Origin: Labilibaculum sp. DW002
GTDB taxonomy: Bacteria > Bacteroidota > Bacteroidia > Bacteroidales > Marinifilaceae
Length of the DNA stretch: 64,000 bases
NCBI RefSeq assembly: GCF_029029525.1
Contig: NZ_JAKJSC010000002.1
Location: 62,001-126,000 of the forward strand
Direction of reading: 5' to 3'
A program made the translations under genes and the position numbers. Shown here piece by piece: positions 35,430 to 43,507 of this stretch (position 1 is its first letter; the number at the start of each line of letters is the position of its first letter). The notes beneath the pieces are model-generated. The model made no database searches and had not been told where the DNA came from. It saw nothing but the letters and a program-made list of their open reading frames with translations.

Positions 35430-35474
35430 ATGCGATATATTTATACACCTATAACTTTGGAGGGATTATCATGA
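35430..35474 (+). CDS. candidate second leader ORF, overlapping the next start by ATGA
   Basis: ATG at 35430, 14 codons, encoding MRYIYTPITLEGLS. Its stop TGA (35472-35474) overlaps the ATG (35471-35473) of the 51-residue ORF, a classic arrangement for translational coupling. The GGAGG for the following ORF lies inside it. It could be chance; the overlap is what makes it worth listing. Confidence 0.3.
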   Translation: MRYIYTPITLEGLS

Positions 35475-35626
35475 GTAAATCATATGACTATTATATGTCA
35501 GTAACGGAATTTGTACCGTTCAGAAACAAAATAGGTTTCAATAGAAAAGAAAAATTAAACGAATTTATTCAACATCATAAGCGAAAACAAAATGCTTCAG
35601 AATATCAATATAAGAAAGAATACTAG
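35471..35626 (+). CDS. small 51-residue protein overlapping the MATE start
   Basis: ATG at 35471 with GGAGG at 35459-35463 (7-nt spacing). 51 residues, soluble, rich in Tyr, Lys and Asn (begins MSKSYDYYMSVTEF, ends QYKKEY). No family is recognised. It overlaps the first 35 nt of the MATE reading frame in another frame, so its translation would carry ribosomes to the MATE start. It may be a real small protein or a regulatory ORF. Composition is protein-like, not a run of rare codons. Confidence 0.45.
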   Translation: MSKSYDYYMSVTEFVPFRNKIGFNRKEKLNEFIQHHKRKQNASEYQYKKEY

Positions 35627-37034
35627 TAGAAGTAAAGTTAGAAATAAAATCATACGAATTTGGGAATTGTTTCGCGAAGCTGTATCGGGAAAGGAAAAAA
35701 ATCATACCGAAGGAAACATTAAAAAAGCCTTGTTTCTGCTTGCAATTCCAATGGTTTTAGAAATGATTTTTGAATCGGTATTTGCCATTGTAGACATTTA
35801 CTTTGTATCTAAACTAGGAGATGACGCAGTTGCAACTGTTGGAATTACCGAATCGATAACCACAATAGTTTATGCCATTGGCTTTGGTTTATCGATGGCA
35901 ACAACAGCTTTGGTTGCCAGACGAATTGGAGAGAAAAAACCTGAAGAGGCATCGAAAGTAGCCTTTCAGGCTATCGTTACCGGAGCGATTGCATCCATAT
36001 TTATAGCCGTAATCGGGATATTTTATTCTCGAGATTTATTAGGTTTAATGGGCGCCAATTCGACCATTGTAAACGAAATGTCGGGCTATACTACCATTAT
36101 TTTGGGGAGTAATATTATCATCATGATGCTCTTTATTAATAATGCAATATTTCGATCGGCAGGTGATGCTGCTCTATCGATGAGGGTTTTAATTGTAGCC
36201 AACTGTCTAAATATTATTTTAGATCCTTTGTTGATTTTTGGCTTAGGACCGATTCCAGCAATGGGAGTAGAAGGAGCGGCTATTGCAACATCAATTGGTC
36301 GTGGAATAGCAGTGATTTATCAGTTTGTATTACTTGCAAAAGGAAGTGGTCAAATTCACTTAAGAAGAGAGCACATTAGGATCAAATTGAAAACGATGAA
36401 ACAATTGATTGGATTATCTGTTGGTGGTATAGGTCAGAATATAATTGCAACTTCGAGTTGGATTGGTTTAATGAGGATAATGGCTGAATTTGGTAGTGCT
36501 GCAATAGCAGGTTATACAATTGCAATTCGAATTCTTATTTTTATTCTTTTGCCATCTTGGGGATTGAGTAATGCGGCTGCTACTTTGGTAGGTCAAAATT
36601 TAGGAGCTGAACAACCAGATAGAGCCGAAAAATCGGTTTGGGTTGCTGGTAAGATCAATGTGATTTTTCTTGGTTTAATAGGAGTCGTTTTTTACCTGTT
36701 TCCACGTTTTTTCATTGAATTGTTTACAATGGATCAGGCTATTGTAAGTAATGGAATACAAGCTTTGCAGATTATAAGTATTGGCTTTGTATTTTACGGA
36801 CTAGGAATGGTTTTATTAAACGCTTTAAATGGAGCTGGTGATACAAAGACTCCTACAATTTTGAATTTCATTAGCTTTTGGCTAGTTGAAATTCCAATTG
36901 CCTATTTTTTAGCAATTCACTTTGCTTGGGATCAAAAAGGTGTTTTCTACTCCATAATAATTGCAGAAATGACACTTACTTTAATAGCATTTTTCTGGTT
37001 TAAACAAGGGAAATGGAAATTGAAAAAAGTATAG
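35592..37034 (+). CDS. MATE-family multidrug efflux transporter
   Basis: 480 residues with 12 predicted membrane segments in two homologous halves (after a basic ~45-residue N-terminal tail: LFLLAIPMVLEMIFESVFAI, then VDIYFVSKLGDDAVATVGI; second half IGLSVGGIGQNIIATSSWIG and GAGDTKTPTILNF). MATE proteins export cationic drugs or metabolites in exchange for Na+ or H+ across the inner membrane. The start is uncertain because the N-terminal tail overlaps a 51-codon ORF; an internal ATG (the M of AIPMV) is too late. The long leader with small ORFs suggests expression controlled at translation. Confidence 0.9.
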   Translation: MLQNINIRKNTSRSKVRNKIIRIWELFREAVSGKEKNHTEGNIKKALFLLAIPMVLEMIFESVFAIVDIYFVSKLGDDAVATVGITESITTIVYAIGFGLSMATTALVARRIGEKKPEEASKVAFQAIVTGAIASIFIAVIGIFYSRDLLGLMGANSTIVNEMSGYTTIILGSNIIIMMLFINNAIFRSAGDAALSMRVLIVANCLNIILDPLLIFGLGPIPAMGVEGAAIATSIGRGIAVIYQFVLLAKGSGQIHLRREHIRIKLKTMKQLIGLSVGGIGQNIIATSSWIGLMRIMAEFGSAAIAGYTIAIRILIFILLPSWGLSNAAATLVGQNLGAEQPDRAEKSVWVAGKINVIFLGLIGVVFYLFPRFFIELFTMDQAIVSNGIQALQIISIGFVFYGLGMVLLNALNGAGDTKTPTILNFISFWLVEIPIAYFLAIHFAWDQKGVFYSIIIAEMTLTLIAFFWFKQGKWKLKKV

Positions 37035-37041
37035 AATAACT

Positions 37042-37080
37042 AAGGTCTGATTTGAAATATTCAAGTCAGACCTTCTGTTT
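37042..37080. terminator. convergent hairpin between MATE and the second hybrid kinase
   Basis: AAGGTCTGA pairs with TCAGACCTT, with an inner TTGAA/TTCAA stem, followed by CTGTTTT. It sits between the MATE stop (37034) and the stop of the opposing kinase gene (37080). Confidence 0.7.
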
Positions 37081-39056
37081 TAATTGTGGTATGTTTCGGT
37101 AAGGTGTTTATGAATAATTTGCGAAAACATTTTTGAGCTAATTGGTTTGGATAAATAGTCGTTGCATCCAGCCTCCATTGCTCTTCGTTTATCATCTGCC
37201 ATAGCATAAGCTGTTTGTGCAATTACAGGAATTGTTTTGTTGATTTTTCGGATCTCTTGAGTTGCAATTAAGCCATTCATAACAGGCATTTTTATATCCA
37301 TCAAGATTAAGTCTACATTTGTTTTTTTATTGATAATATCTACGGCTTCCTGACCATTTTTTGCATGTAGAACATTAAAATTGTACCGGTTCAAAAGGTC
37401 ATTTATGTAGATGAAGTTTGATGGTTCATCTTCAGCAACTAATATCGTTTTTCCTGCTCTTTGTAATAATAGATCATTGTTTTCTTCGGGTTCTTTTAAA
37501 CTGCTAGCTGTTGTTGGTAAATAAGGTATTGAGAAAAAGAAAGTAGCTCCGTGGTTAATTTCAGATTCTACTCCTATTTCACCTCCAAATAGATCTACAA
37601 TTCCCTTTGCAATTGATAAGCCAAGCCCTGTTCCTGATTGCACAATTGATTTATCATGCTCATTTTGTCTGAAGCGTGCAAAAATATGTTCATGATATTC
37701 TTCTTTGATTCCAATTCCGGTGTCTTTTACTTGGAACAGTAGCTGATTGTTAGTCAATTCGTATCTTAACTCAATTTCCCCTTTTCTCGTAAATTTTTGT
37801 GCGTTTTCAATTAGATTTGATAGCACCTGACTCAATCTTGTGGTGTCAGTTGAAATGTAACTGTTTTCATCACTGAAAAATTTGTTTGTTGAAAAGCTAA
37901 CGCGATTGTTCGTGTTTGTGATGGAAAACTGATTAAAAAGATCATCAATTAGTTTGTTTAATTGACATGTTTCGTAGCAAAGATTAAATTGTCCAGCATC
38001 AATTTTTGAGATGTCAACAATATCAGAAATAATCGTTAGTAATCTTTGTCCTCCCGATTGAATTAGATTCAGATAAAGGTCTTTTTTTAGCTTTGGGATG
38101 TCTTCTTTTTTTAGGAATTCAGAAAAGCCAAGAATTGAATTTAAAGGGGTTCTAATTTCATGAGACATATTGGCTAAAAAAGCAGATTTAAGTTGCTCAC
38201 TTTCTTCGGCCTTTTCTTTTGCAACTTTTAATTCTCGAGTACGAATGTCAATTTTATTGTCTAATTCTGTATTGAAATCTTTTAGTTCTCCATATGCTTG
38301 TTTCAATTCAAAAATAGTTTCTGTTAAAATTTCTTGTTCACTTTTGTCATGAATATTATTTTCAGAAATACCTTCTTTTTGGTAAAGCATTCTTAAATCT
38401 TGTATGAATTCATGTATCGGTTGAGAAATACTTTTTGAAATAATAAAGGCAGATATGGTACTTAGAGGCAGTATTATTGAAATGATCAGAAGAAGTATGA
38501 ATCTACTGTTTTTACTGTTTTTTAACGATTCAAGACGGAATTCATCTGCCTTACTTTGTGCAAAGTCTGTTAAGATTTTTGTTTTCTGAAATAATAAATT
38601 CACATGTACAGCACCTTTATCTCGAGTAATGTTAGCTGCCTCAATATCATTTCCATTTGATTTCAGATAAATTACTTCATTTCTAATTTTTTTCCATTTC
38701 GTATAGGTTTTATAGGTGTCATTTACAATTTTTTTGTCGCCAAGAAAACGTTCTGAAACTAAGGAAAATGCATTTTTAATTTCTTTATCGTATTGATTTA
38801 CTAAATTGATTGATTGATGTAATTGTTCTGTGTTATTTGCTAAAACAACATCTTTCATTGAACGGTGAATTGCATTGATCCCAATATTGATGTCTTTTAC
38901 TGAATTACTAACAGTAAAAGGATGTTTGTAGATTGCTTCAGTGCTATTACCTATGTTTTTAACCAAAACAAAGGAGGTAATTCCGATTGTGAAACTAAAA
39001 AATAGAATGATTGAAAATCCGATAATAAGACGAGTTTGAAATTTAAGACTCTTCAT
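37080..39056 (-). CDS. membrane hybrid histidine kinase/response regulator
   Basis: 658 residues. N-terminal membrane segment (TRLIIGFSIILFFSFTIGIT), a helical periplasmic sensor of ~150 residues resembling the four-helix-bundle MCP/CHASE3-like type, a second membrane segment (FILLLIISIILPLSTISAF) followed by a HAMP-like SISQPIHEFIQDLR linker and coiled coil. HisKA has SHEIRTPLN (His299), HATPase has NLIENAQKF, DTGIGIKEE and GTGLGLSIAKGIVDLFGG, and the receiver has LMDIKMPVMNG (Asp587) and LSKPIS. There is no output domain. Its kinase-receiver half closely resembles that of the multi-PAS kinase at 4184-7474, so the two are paralogues with different sensors. The signal is unknown. Confidence 0.92.
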   Translation of the reverse strand: MKSLKFQTRLIIGFSIILFFSFTIGITSFVLVKNIGNSTEAIYKHPFTVSNSVKDINIGINAIHRSMKDVVLANNTEQLHQSINLVNQYDKEIKNAFSLVSERFLGDKKIVNDTYKTYTKWKKIRNEVIYLKSNGNDIEAANITRDKGAVHVNLLFQKTKILTDFAQSKADEFRLESLKNSKNSRFILLLIISIILPLSTISAFIISKSISQPIHEFIQDLRMLYQKEGISENNIHDKSEQEILTETIFELKQAYGELKDFNTELDNKIDIRTRELKVAKEKAEESEQLKSAFLANMSHEIRTPLNSILGFSEFLKKEDIPKLKKDLYLNLIQSGGQRLLTIISDIVDISKIDAGQFNLCYETCQLNKLIDDLFNQFSITNTNNRVSFSTNKFFSDENSYISTDTTRLSQVLSNLIENAQKFTRKGEIELRYELTNNQLLFQVKDTGIGIKEEYHEHIFARFRQNEHDKSIVQSGTGLGLSIAKGIVDLFGGEIGVESEINHGATFFFSIPYLPTTASSLKEPEENNDLLLQRAGKTILVAEDEPSNFIYINDLLNRYNFNVLHAKNGQEAVDIINKKTNVDLILMDIKMPVMNGLIATQEIRKINKTIPVIAQTAYAMADDKRRAMEAGCNDYLSKPISSKMFSQIIHKHLTETYHN

Positions 39057-39273
39057 ATTTTATATGTTTGCCTGCTTGATTTGGCTTTTAATTATTTGGT
39101 TAAATAAAACATTAACACCTAAGATAGTCAACTAATTGGTAGTGTGCAAATTAAGTTTCGTATAAGGTGGTGTATCTAATTGGAAATTAAATATGATTAT
39201 AGGTATGTTTGTATTTTAGCAGATTGTACAATTCACTTACTATTCAATCCGAATTTAAGACTTATACTTAAAC

Positions 39274-39305
39274 AAAAAACCCCAAGTCTTTTAGCTTGGG
39301 GTTTT
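39274..39305 (-). terminator. terminator after rlmD
   Basis: Minus-strand stem CCCCAAG/CTTGGGG followed by six T, 23 nt beyond the stop of the 23S rRNA methyltransferase gene. Confidence 0.88.
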
Positions 39306-39327
39306 ATTATTTGTAAAATAAAGTATC

Positions 39328-40737
39328 TTATCGTTTTTCCATTAGGACTATGTTTTCCACATGATGTGTGTGTGGGAACATGTCAACAGCTTGTATTTTA
39401 GTTACTTTATAAGCATGGTCCATCATCTCAAGATCTCTTGCTTGTGTTGCTGAATTACAACTGACATAAACAATTCGATTTGGGGCAGCCTGTAGAATAG
39501 TTTCAACCACATCAGCATGCATACCTGCTCTTGGTGGGTCAACAATCATCATATCAGGATGACCATGTTCAGCAATGAATTCCGCATTTAATACATTCTT
39601 CATATCACCAGCAAAGAAAGCCGTATTATCAATCCCATTAATTTCTGAATTCAACTTAGCATCTTCAATTGCTTCTGGCACATATTCAATACCAATTACT
39701 TTTTTAGCCTGACGAGCCACGAAATTAGCAATGGTTCCTGTTCCTGTATATAAGTCGTAAACAACTTCGTCTTTCTGAATATTAGCAAATTCACGAGTTT
39801 TGCTATATAATTCGTAAGCTTGTTCCGAATTGGTTTGATAGAATGATTTTGGTCCAATTTTGAACTTTAAATCTTCCATTTGCTCGAAGATATGATCTTC
39901 ACCTTTATAAAGAATAACATCCTGATCAGTAATGGTGTCATTAGCTTTCTCGTTGATGATATACAATAATGAGGTAATCTCCGGGAATTTCTCAGCTATA
40001 TGAGCCATAAGACCTTCGCGTTTCTCCACATCTTCGTGATAGAAAACAACGATAGCCATTACATCACCTGTTGTTGAGGTTCTGATAATTAGTGTGCGAA
40101 GAAATCCTTCCTGAGCACGAATATCGAAGAAGCTCAAATCATTGGCAAAAGCATATTCCTTAATTGCTAAACGAATGGCATTTGAAGGTTCTGCTTGAAG
40201 ATGACATTTATTGATATCAACAACCTTGTCGAATAATTTTGGCACATGGAAACCAACAGCTGGTGTTCTAATAATTTCGTCTCCTAATGCAATTTCTTCA
40301 TTTGTAAGATATCTTTTATTCGAAAAAGTGAATTCAAGCTTGTTACGGTAGAATTCTGTTTTTGCCGAAGGTAAAATTGGATTTGCCTCAGGTAAATCTA
40401 TTTTTCCAATTCGACTTAAATTATCAAGAACTTCTTGTTGTTTGAAGTTTAGTTGTTCCTCGTATGGTAAGTTTTGCCACTTGCATCCTCCGCAGATACC
40501 AAAATGCTCACAAAAAGCATCTACTCTTAAATCAGAATATTTATGAAATACAACAGGATGACCCTCCATATAACTTTTACGTTTTTTTGTCACCTGCACA
40601 TCCACAACATCGCCAGGTATCACATTGGTTACAAATACAACCTTATCGTCTACCTTAGCAATGGCCTTTCCTTCGGCTGCTAACTTTACTATTTCAATGT
40701 TTTCCAGTAAGGGTTTTCTGTTTCTTTTACGTCCCAC
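39328..40737 (-). CDS. rlmD: 23S rRNA (uracil-5-)-methyltransferase, RumA/RlmD type
   Basis: 469 residues from a GTG start at 40735-40737 (opening GRKRNRKPLLENIEI, typical of Bacteroidota members). The longer frame starts at a TTG that lies inside the -7 promoter box, so it cannot be the start. N-terminal TRAM domain (IVKLAAEGKAIAKVDDKVVF), a 4Fe-4S cluster motif CEHFGICGGCKWQNL, Rossmann methyltransferase with DLYTGTGTIANF, then DPPRAGMH and VYVSCNSATQARD (catalytic Cys), ending HTHHVENIVLM. It methylates C5 of a uridine in 23S rRNA using SAM. Which uridine is not certain from sequence. Confidence 0.92.
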   Translation of the reverse strand: MGRKRNRKPLLENIEIVKLAAEGKAIAKVDDKVVFVTNVIPGDVVDVQVTKKRKSYMEGHPVVFHKYSDLRVDAFCEHFGICGGCKWQNLPYEEQLNFKQQEVLDNLSRIGKIDLPEANPILPSAKTEFYRNKLEFTFSNKRYLTNEEIALGDEIIRTPAVGFHVPKLFDKVVDINKCHLQAEPSNAIRLAIKEYAFANDLSFFDIRAQEGFLRTLIIRTSTTGDVMAIVVFYHEDVEKREGLMAHIAEKFPEITSLLYIINEKANDTITDQDVILYKGEDHIFEQMEDLKFKIGPKSFYQTNSEQAYELYSKTREFANIQKDEVVYDLYTGTGTIANFVARQAKKVIGIEYVPEAIEDAKLNSEINGIDNTAFFAGDMKNVLNAEFIAEHGHPDMMIVDPPRAGMHADVVETILQAAPNRIVYVSCNSATQARDLEMMDHAYKVTKIQAVDMFPHTHHVENIVLMEKR

Positions 40738-40764
40738 GAGTACAATTGTTTTTAAATATGGCCA

Positions 40765-40796
40765 CAAAGATACAATTTCAAATGATATGGTATCAA
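40765..40796 (-). promoter_or_regulatory. promoter of rlmD
   Basis: Minus-strand TATCTTTG (plus coordinates 40765-40772) with TTG at 40794-40796, a 21-nt spacer. The transcript would start ~40758, some 20 nt before the GTG at 40737. This decides the rlmD start codon. Confidence 0.6.
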
Positions 40797-40883
40797 TTTG
40801 TTAATTAATGAATGTGTAATTACTTATTTGTTTATATTTACCGTGTATTCCAAAGCCACATTTCAATTTTTATTAAAAGTACT

Positions 40884-41996
40884 ATGAACAAGTTACTTGC
40901 TGTTTTTGCACTATTTGTATTGGTTTCGTGTGGAACAAAATCAACAACAAAAGTTCCATGTTTTGCATGGTTAGGAGGTCCTGGTGAAGCTACGGATATC
41001 GAATTAAAAGCCAACTTTACGGATTTAAAGGAAAAAGGTATTGATGGATTGATGTACAATGGAGGACATGATCCTGCGGTATATCAACGAGTAGGAAAAA
41101 TTGCAAAAGAAGCAGGCCTCGAGTTTCATACTTGGATTCCAACCATGGTTCAGGGAAAGGATAAGAATATTTCTCCTGATTTATATGCCGTAAATGGGAA
41201 TGGAGAATCTGCCTATGATAAACCTGCTTATGTAGATCATTATACTTTTTTGTGTCCAAATAAAGAAGAGGTTTATCAATATCTATCTAATTTATATACT
41301 AGCATTGCTGCTTTACCCGAAGTAGACGGAGTGCATTTGGATTATATCCGTTACCCGGATGTAATTTTGGCAGAAGGTCTGTGGGAGAAGTATGATTTAA
41401 TTATGGATAAAGAATATCCTGAATTTGATTATTGTTATTGCGACAAATGCAAAGCTGATTTTAAAGCTAAATCGGGAATTGAGATTGCTAATCAGTCTCA
41501 AGCACGAGAAATCAATGAATGGAAAAAATTCCGTCAAGATTTAATTACAAAAATGGTAAATCGATTGGTGGAAGATGTACATGCAAAAGGCAAAAAGATT
41601 ACTGCAGCAGTTTTTCCGGGGCCACATTCACACGCTGTAAAAATGGTTCGTCAGGAATGGGATCAGTGGAATTTAGATGCATTTTTACCAATGAACTACA
41701 ACGATTTTTACTTGGAAGGAACCGAATGGATTGGGAAAATGTGCAAAGAATCATCTGAAAGTTTAAATGGACAGAAACCGGTTTACAGTGGATTGTTTAT
41801 TTGTCCAAAACCAGATTCGAAAGCAAAAGAAGCAGATCCTGAAAACCATGGTTTACTTCCAGAAGAAATGGCAGAAGCAATAAGAGAATCAATGGTGAAT
41901 GGAGCAGCAGGAATCTGCTTGTTTACACCTGATAGAATGACGGATGCACATTGGCTTGAATTTGAAAAAGCAATTCATAAGGATTATTCTAAGTAA
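40884..41996 (+). CDS. lipoprotein related to GHL10/family-10-like glycoside hydrolases
   Basis: 370 residues from the ATG at 40884; the frame is open 24 codons further up but lacks a signal. A lipoprotein signal ends in LFVLVSCG, lipobox Cys at about residue 18. The mature part is a TIM-barrel-like domain with the HLDYIRYP motif (in DGVHLDYIRYPDVI) that marks the GHL10 group of putative glycoside hydrolases, preceded by HTWIPTM and followed by KKITAAVFPGPHS, DAFLPMNYNDFY and GICLFTPDRM. The substrate is unknown. It is likely on the periplasmic or outer-membrane surface. Single gene, divergent from rlmD. Confidence 0.82.
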   Translation: MNKLLAVFALFVLVSCGTKSTTKVPCFAWLGGPGEATDIELKANFTDLKEKGIDGLMYNGGHDPAVYQRVGKIAKEAGLEFHTWIPTMVQGKDKNISPDLYAVNGNGESAYDKPAYVDHYTFLCPNKEEVYQYLSNLYTSIAALPEVDGVHLDYIRYPDVILAEGLWEKYDLIMDKEYPEFDYCYCDKCKADFKAKSGIEIANQSQAREINEWKKFRQDLITKMVNRLVEDVHAKGKKITAAVFPGPHSHAVKMVRQEWDQWNLDAFLPMNYNDFYLEGTEWIGKMCKESSESLNGQKPVYSGLFICPKPDSKAKEADPENHGLLPEEMAEAIRESMVNGAAGICLFTPDRMTDAHWLEFEKAIHKDYSK

Positions 41997-42028
41997 TAGA
42001 AATAACCTAGAGGGAATATTAAAAATAA

Positions 42029-42061
42029 AAAAAGGGAATTCAGTTTTGAATTCCCTTTTGT
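42029..42061. terminator. bidirectional terminator
   Basis: 13-bp stem AAAGGGAATTCA/TGAATTCCCTTT with A/T tracts on both sides, between the glycosidase-like gene (+) and the STAS-like gene (-). Confidence 0.9.
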
Positions 42062-42062
42062 T

Positions 42063-42506
42063 TTAAATGTTTTTTGGTGATTCAATTTCAGTTAAATTCA
42101 TTAATATTTCTTTGATGTCTTTTGTTCTGGCATTTGTATTTAGCCAGATTACAGCAGAATCAACAGAGCTGAAAATTTTTATATCAGTATTTAAATGTTG
42201 AATCCCTTCCATGAACAAAATTGTTTGCACTACTTGATCTGGGGTGCTGGTTATAACAGCAATTTTATCTACAAGATTGTAGATTTTATCGTTTTGAAAA
42301 AAAGTAGTGTAAAGTTCACTATCAGCAACAGAAGCTTTCAGTCTTAATTTTGTTACATCAATTAAAACATCAACTGGACTGGTGTGGTCTAAATTGGAAA
42401 AAACTTCCTGAAATTCATTAATCAATTCTCGCTGTACAACTTCCCCTCTACATGCCTTTATTAAAAGCCTGTGTTCATCCCAAAATGAGTATTTTACAAA
42501 TTTCAT
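42063..42506 (-). CDS. STAS/SpoIIAA-like protein
   Basis: 147 residues. The pattern matches a SpoIIAA/STAS-like fold: strands MKFVKYSFWDEHRLLIKACRG, the turn PVDVLIDVTKLR (the DVLIDVT strand is typical of STAS-like proteins), a helix, IAVITSTPDQVVQTILF and KIFSSVDSAVIWL near the C-terminus. There is no membrane segment. Such proteins usually act as phospho-switch or lipid-binding regulators. The partner is unknown. A consensus promoter lies upstream and the divergent neighbour is an AAA ATPase; the two -7 regions are ~50 nt apart, so they could be co-regulated. Confidence 0.6.
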   Translation of the reverse strand: MKFVKYSFWDEHRLLIKACRGEVVQRELINEFQEVFSNLDHTSPVDVLIDVTKLRLKASVADSELYTTFFQNDKIYNLVDKIAVITSTPDQVVQTILFMEGIQHLNTDIKIFSSVDSAVIWLNTNARTKDIKEILMNLTEIESPKNI

Positions 42507-42569
42507 TACTTAACAATGTTTGTTAATATATTGTTTTATACATAGATAGTGGTTTTTTTTAATGGTTTG

Positions 42570-42600
42570 CAAATGTAATTCTTTTTCTAAAACTAACAAA
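42570..42600 (-). promoter_or_regulatory. promoter of the STAS-like gene
   Basis: Minus-strand TTTG (42597-42600), exactly 19 nt, TACATTTG (42570-42577), a full match to the consensus. The start would be ~42563, 57 nt before the ATG. Confidence 0.78.
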
Positions 42601-42628
42601 TGACATGATTACTTAGAGGATAAAATAT

Positions 42629-42636
42629 TAGGTTTG
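42629..42636 (+). promoter_or_regulatory. -7 box of the AAA ATPase gene
   Basis: TAGGTTTG fits TAnnTTTG and lies 40 nt before the ATG at 42676. No TTTG is seen at the -33 position, so support is partial. Confidence 0.4.
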
Positions 42637-42675
42637 CAGAATAATTAAACACAACAACTAACAAAAAATATAATC

Positions 42676-43422
42676 ATGAATCATTTGTTTGTACCCAATT
42701 CGGGGCGAGTAAATTTAAAGGATATTGTTTTTGATGAGAAATTGTCATTAAAAGTAGATCAGTTTTTAAGAGAATATGAGCATGTTGAAATTTTGAGTCA
42801 ATATGGCTTACCTGTTATGAACAAGCTATTGCTTCATGGAAAATCGGGTTGTGGAAAAACAATGACTGCAAGGGCATTAGCAAATCATCTTGGAAAAAAG
42901 TTGAAAACCATTAATTTGGGAAATATTGTTTCTTCTAAATTAGGCGAAACTTCAAGGAATATTGCCGCAGCCTTTAAAATGGTTGAAACACAAGAAGCTG
43001 TATTGTTTTTTGATGAATTCGATTCTCTAGGTAAGGAAAGGGACTACGATAATTCCGATAGTAGTGAAATGAAAAGGGTTGTGAATAGTATGATTCAATT
43101 GATTGACTCTTTACCCAAGAACTCAATTATTATTGCTGCAACCAATCAATTGGGTTTAATTGATGAGGCATTAATTCGACGTTTTGAATTGAAGCTTGAA
43201 TTTCACAATCCAGATGCCAAATATCTCGATGAATTATACGATAAGTTGATTTCGAAATATCCAGAAGAATATCAGAAAGTGAATCGAATTTATGATATTT
43301 CATTTGCAGAGGCAGAAACAATTGTAATGCAGGAAGTAAAAGAAAATATTATAAAGTCAGAGCTCCTAAAAAAAGAGCAAAAAATGCAGCAAGATCAACT
43401 TCACATTATTTGTGAAAATTAG
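42676..43422 (+). CDS. single-module AAA ATPase
   Basis: 248 residues, essentially one AAA module. Walker A is LHGKSGCGKTMTARALA (residues ~55-70), Walker B is AVLFFDEFDSLG, sensor 1 is IIIAATNQ, and the arginine-finger region is DEALIRRFELKLEF, followed by a small helical lid and a Gln/Lys-rich coiled tail. It resembles classic AAA proteins (FtsH/proteasomal type) but has no protease or substrate-binding domain. Members of this kind remodel a protein partner, which must be encoded elsewhere or be the divergent STAS-like gene (speculative). Confidence 0.82.
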   Translation: MNHLFVPNSGRVNLKDIVFDEKLSLKVDQFLREYEHVEILSQYGLPVMNKLLLHGKSGCGKTMTARALANHLGKKLKTINLGNIVSSKLGETSRNIAAAFKMVETQEAVLFFDEFDSLGKERDYDNSDSSEMKRVVNSMIQLIDSLPKNSIIIAATNQLGLIDEALIRRFELKLEFHNPDAKYLDELYDKLISKYPEEYQKVNRIYDISFAEAETIVMQEVKENIIKSELLKKEQKMQQDQLHIICEN

Positions 43423-43471
43423 GATGTTTGTATTTACTGATTAATGATTACGAATAACTGCGAACTGTTGT

Positions 43472-43479
43472 TATCTTTG
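43472..43479 (+). promoter_or_regulatory. -7 box of the ABC-F gene
   Basis: TATCTTTG is identical to the -7 box of rlmD and lies 28 nt before the ATG at 43508. A -33 TTTG is not evident. Confidence 0.45.
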
Positions 43480-43507
43480 TCGCTTTAATAGAAAAATCTG
43501 AATTGGT

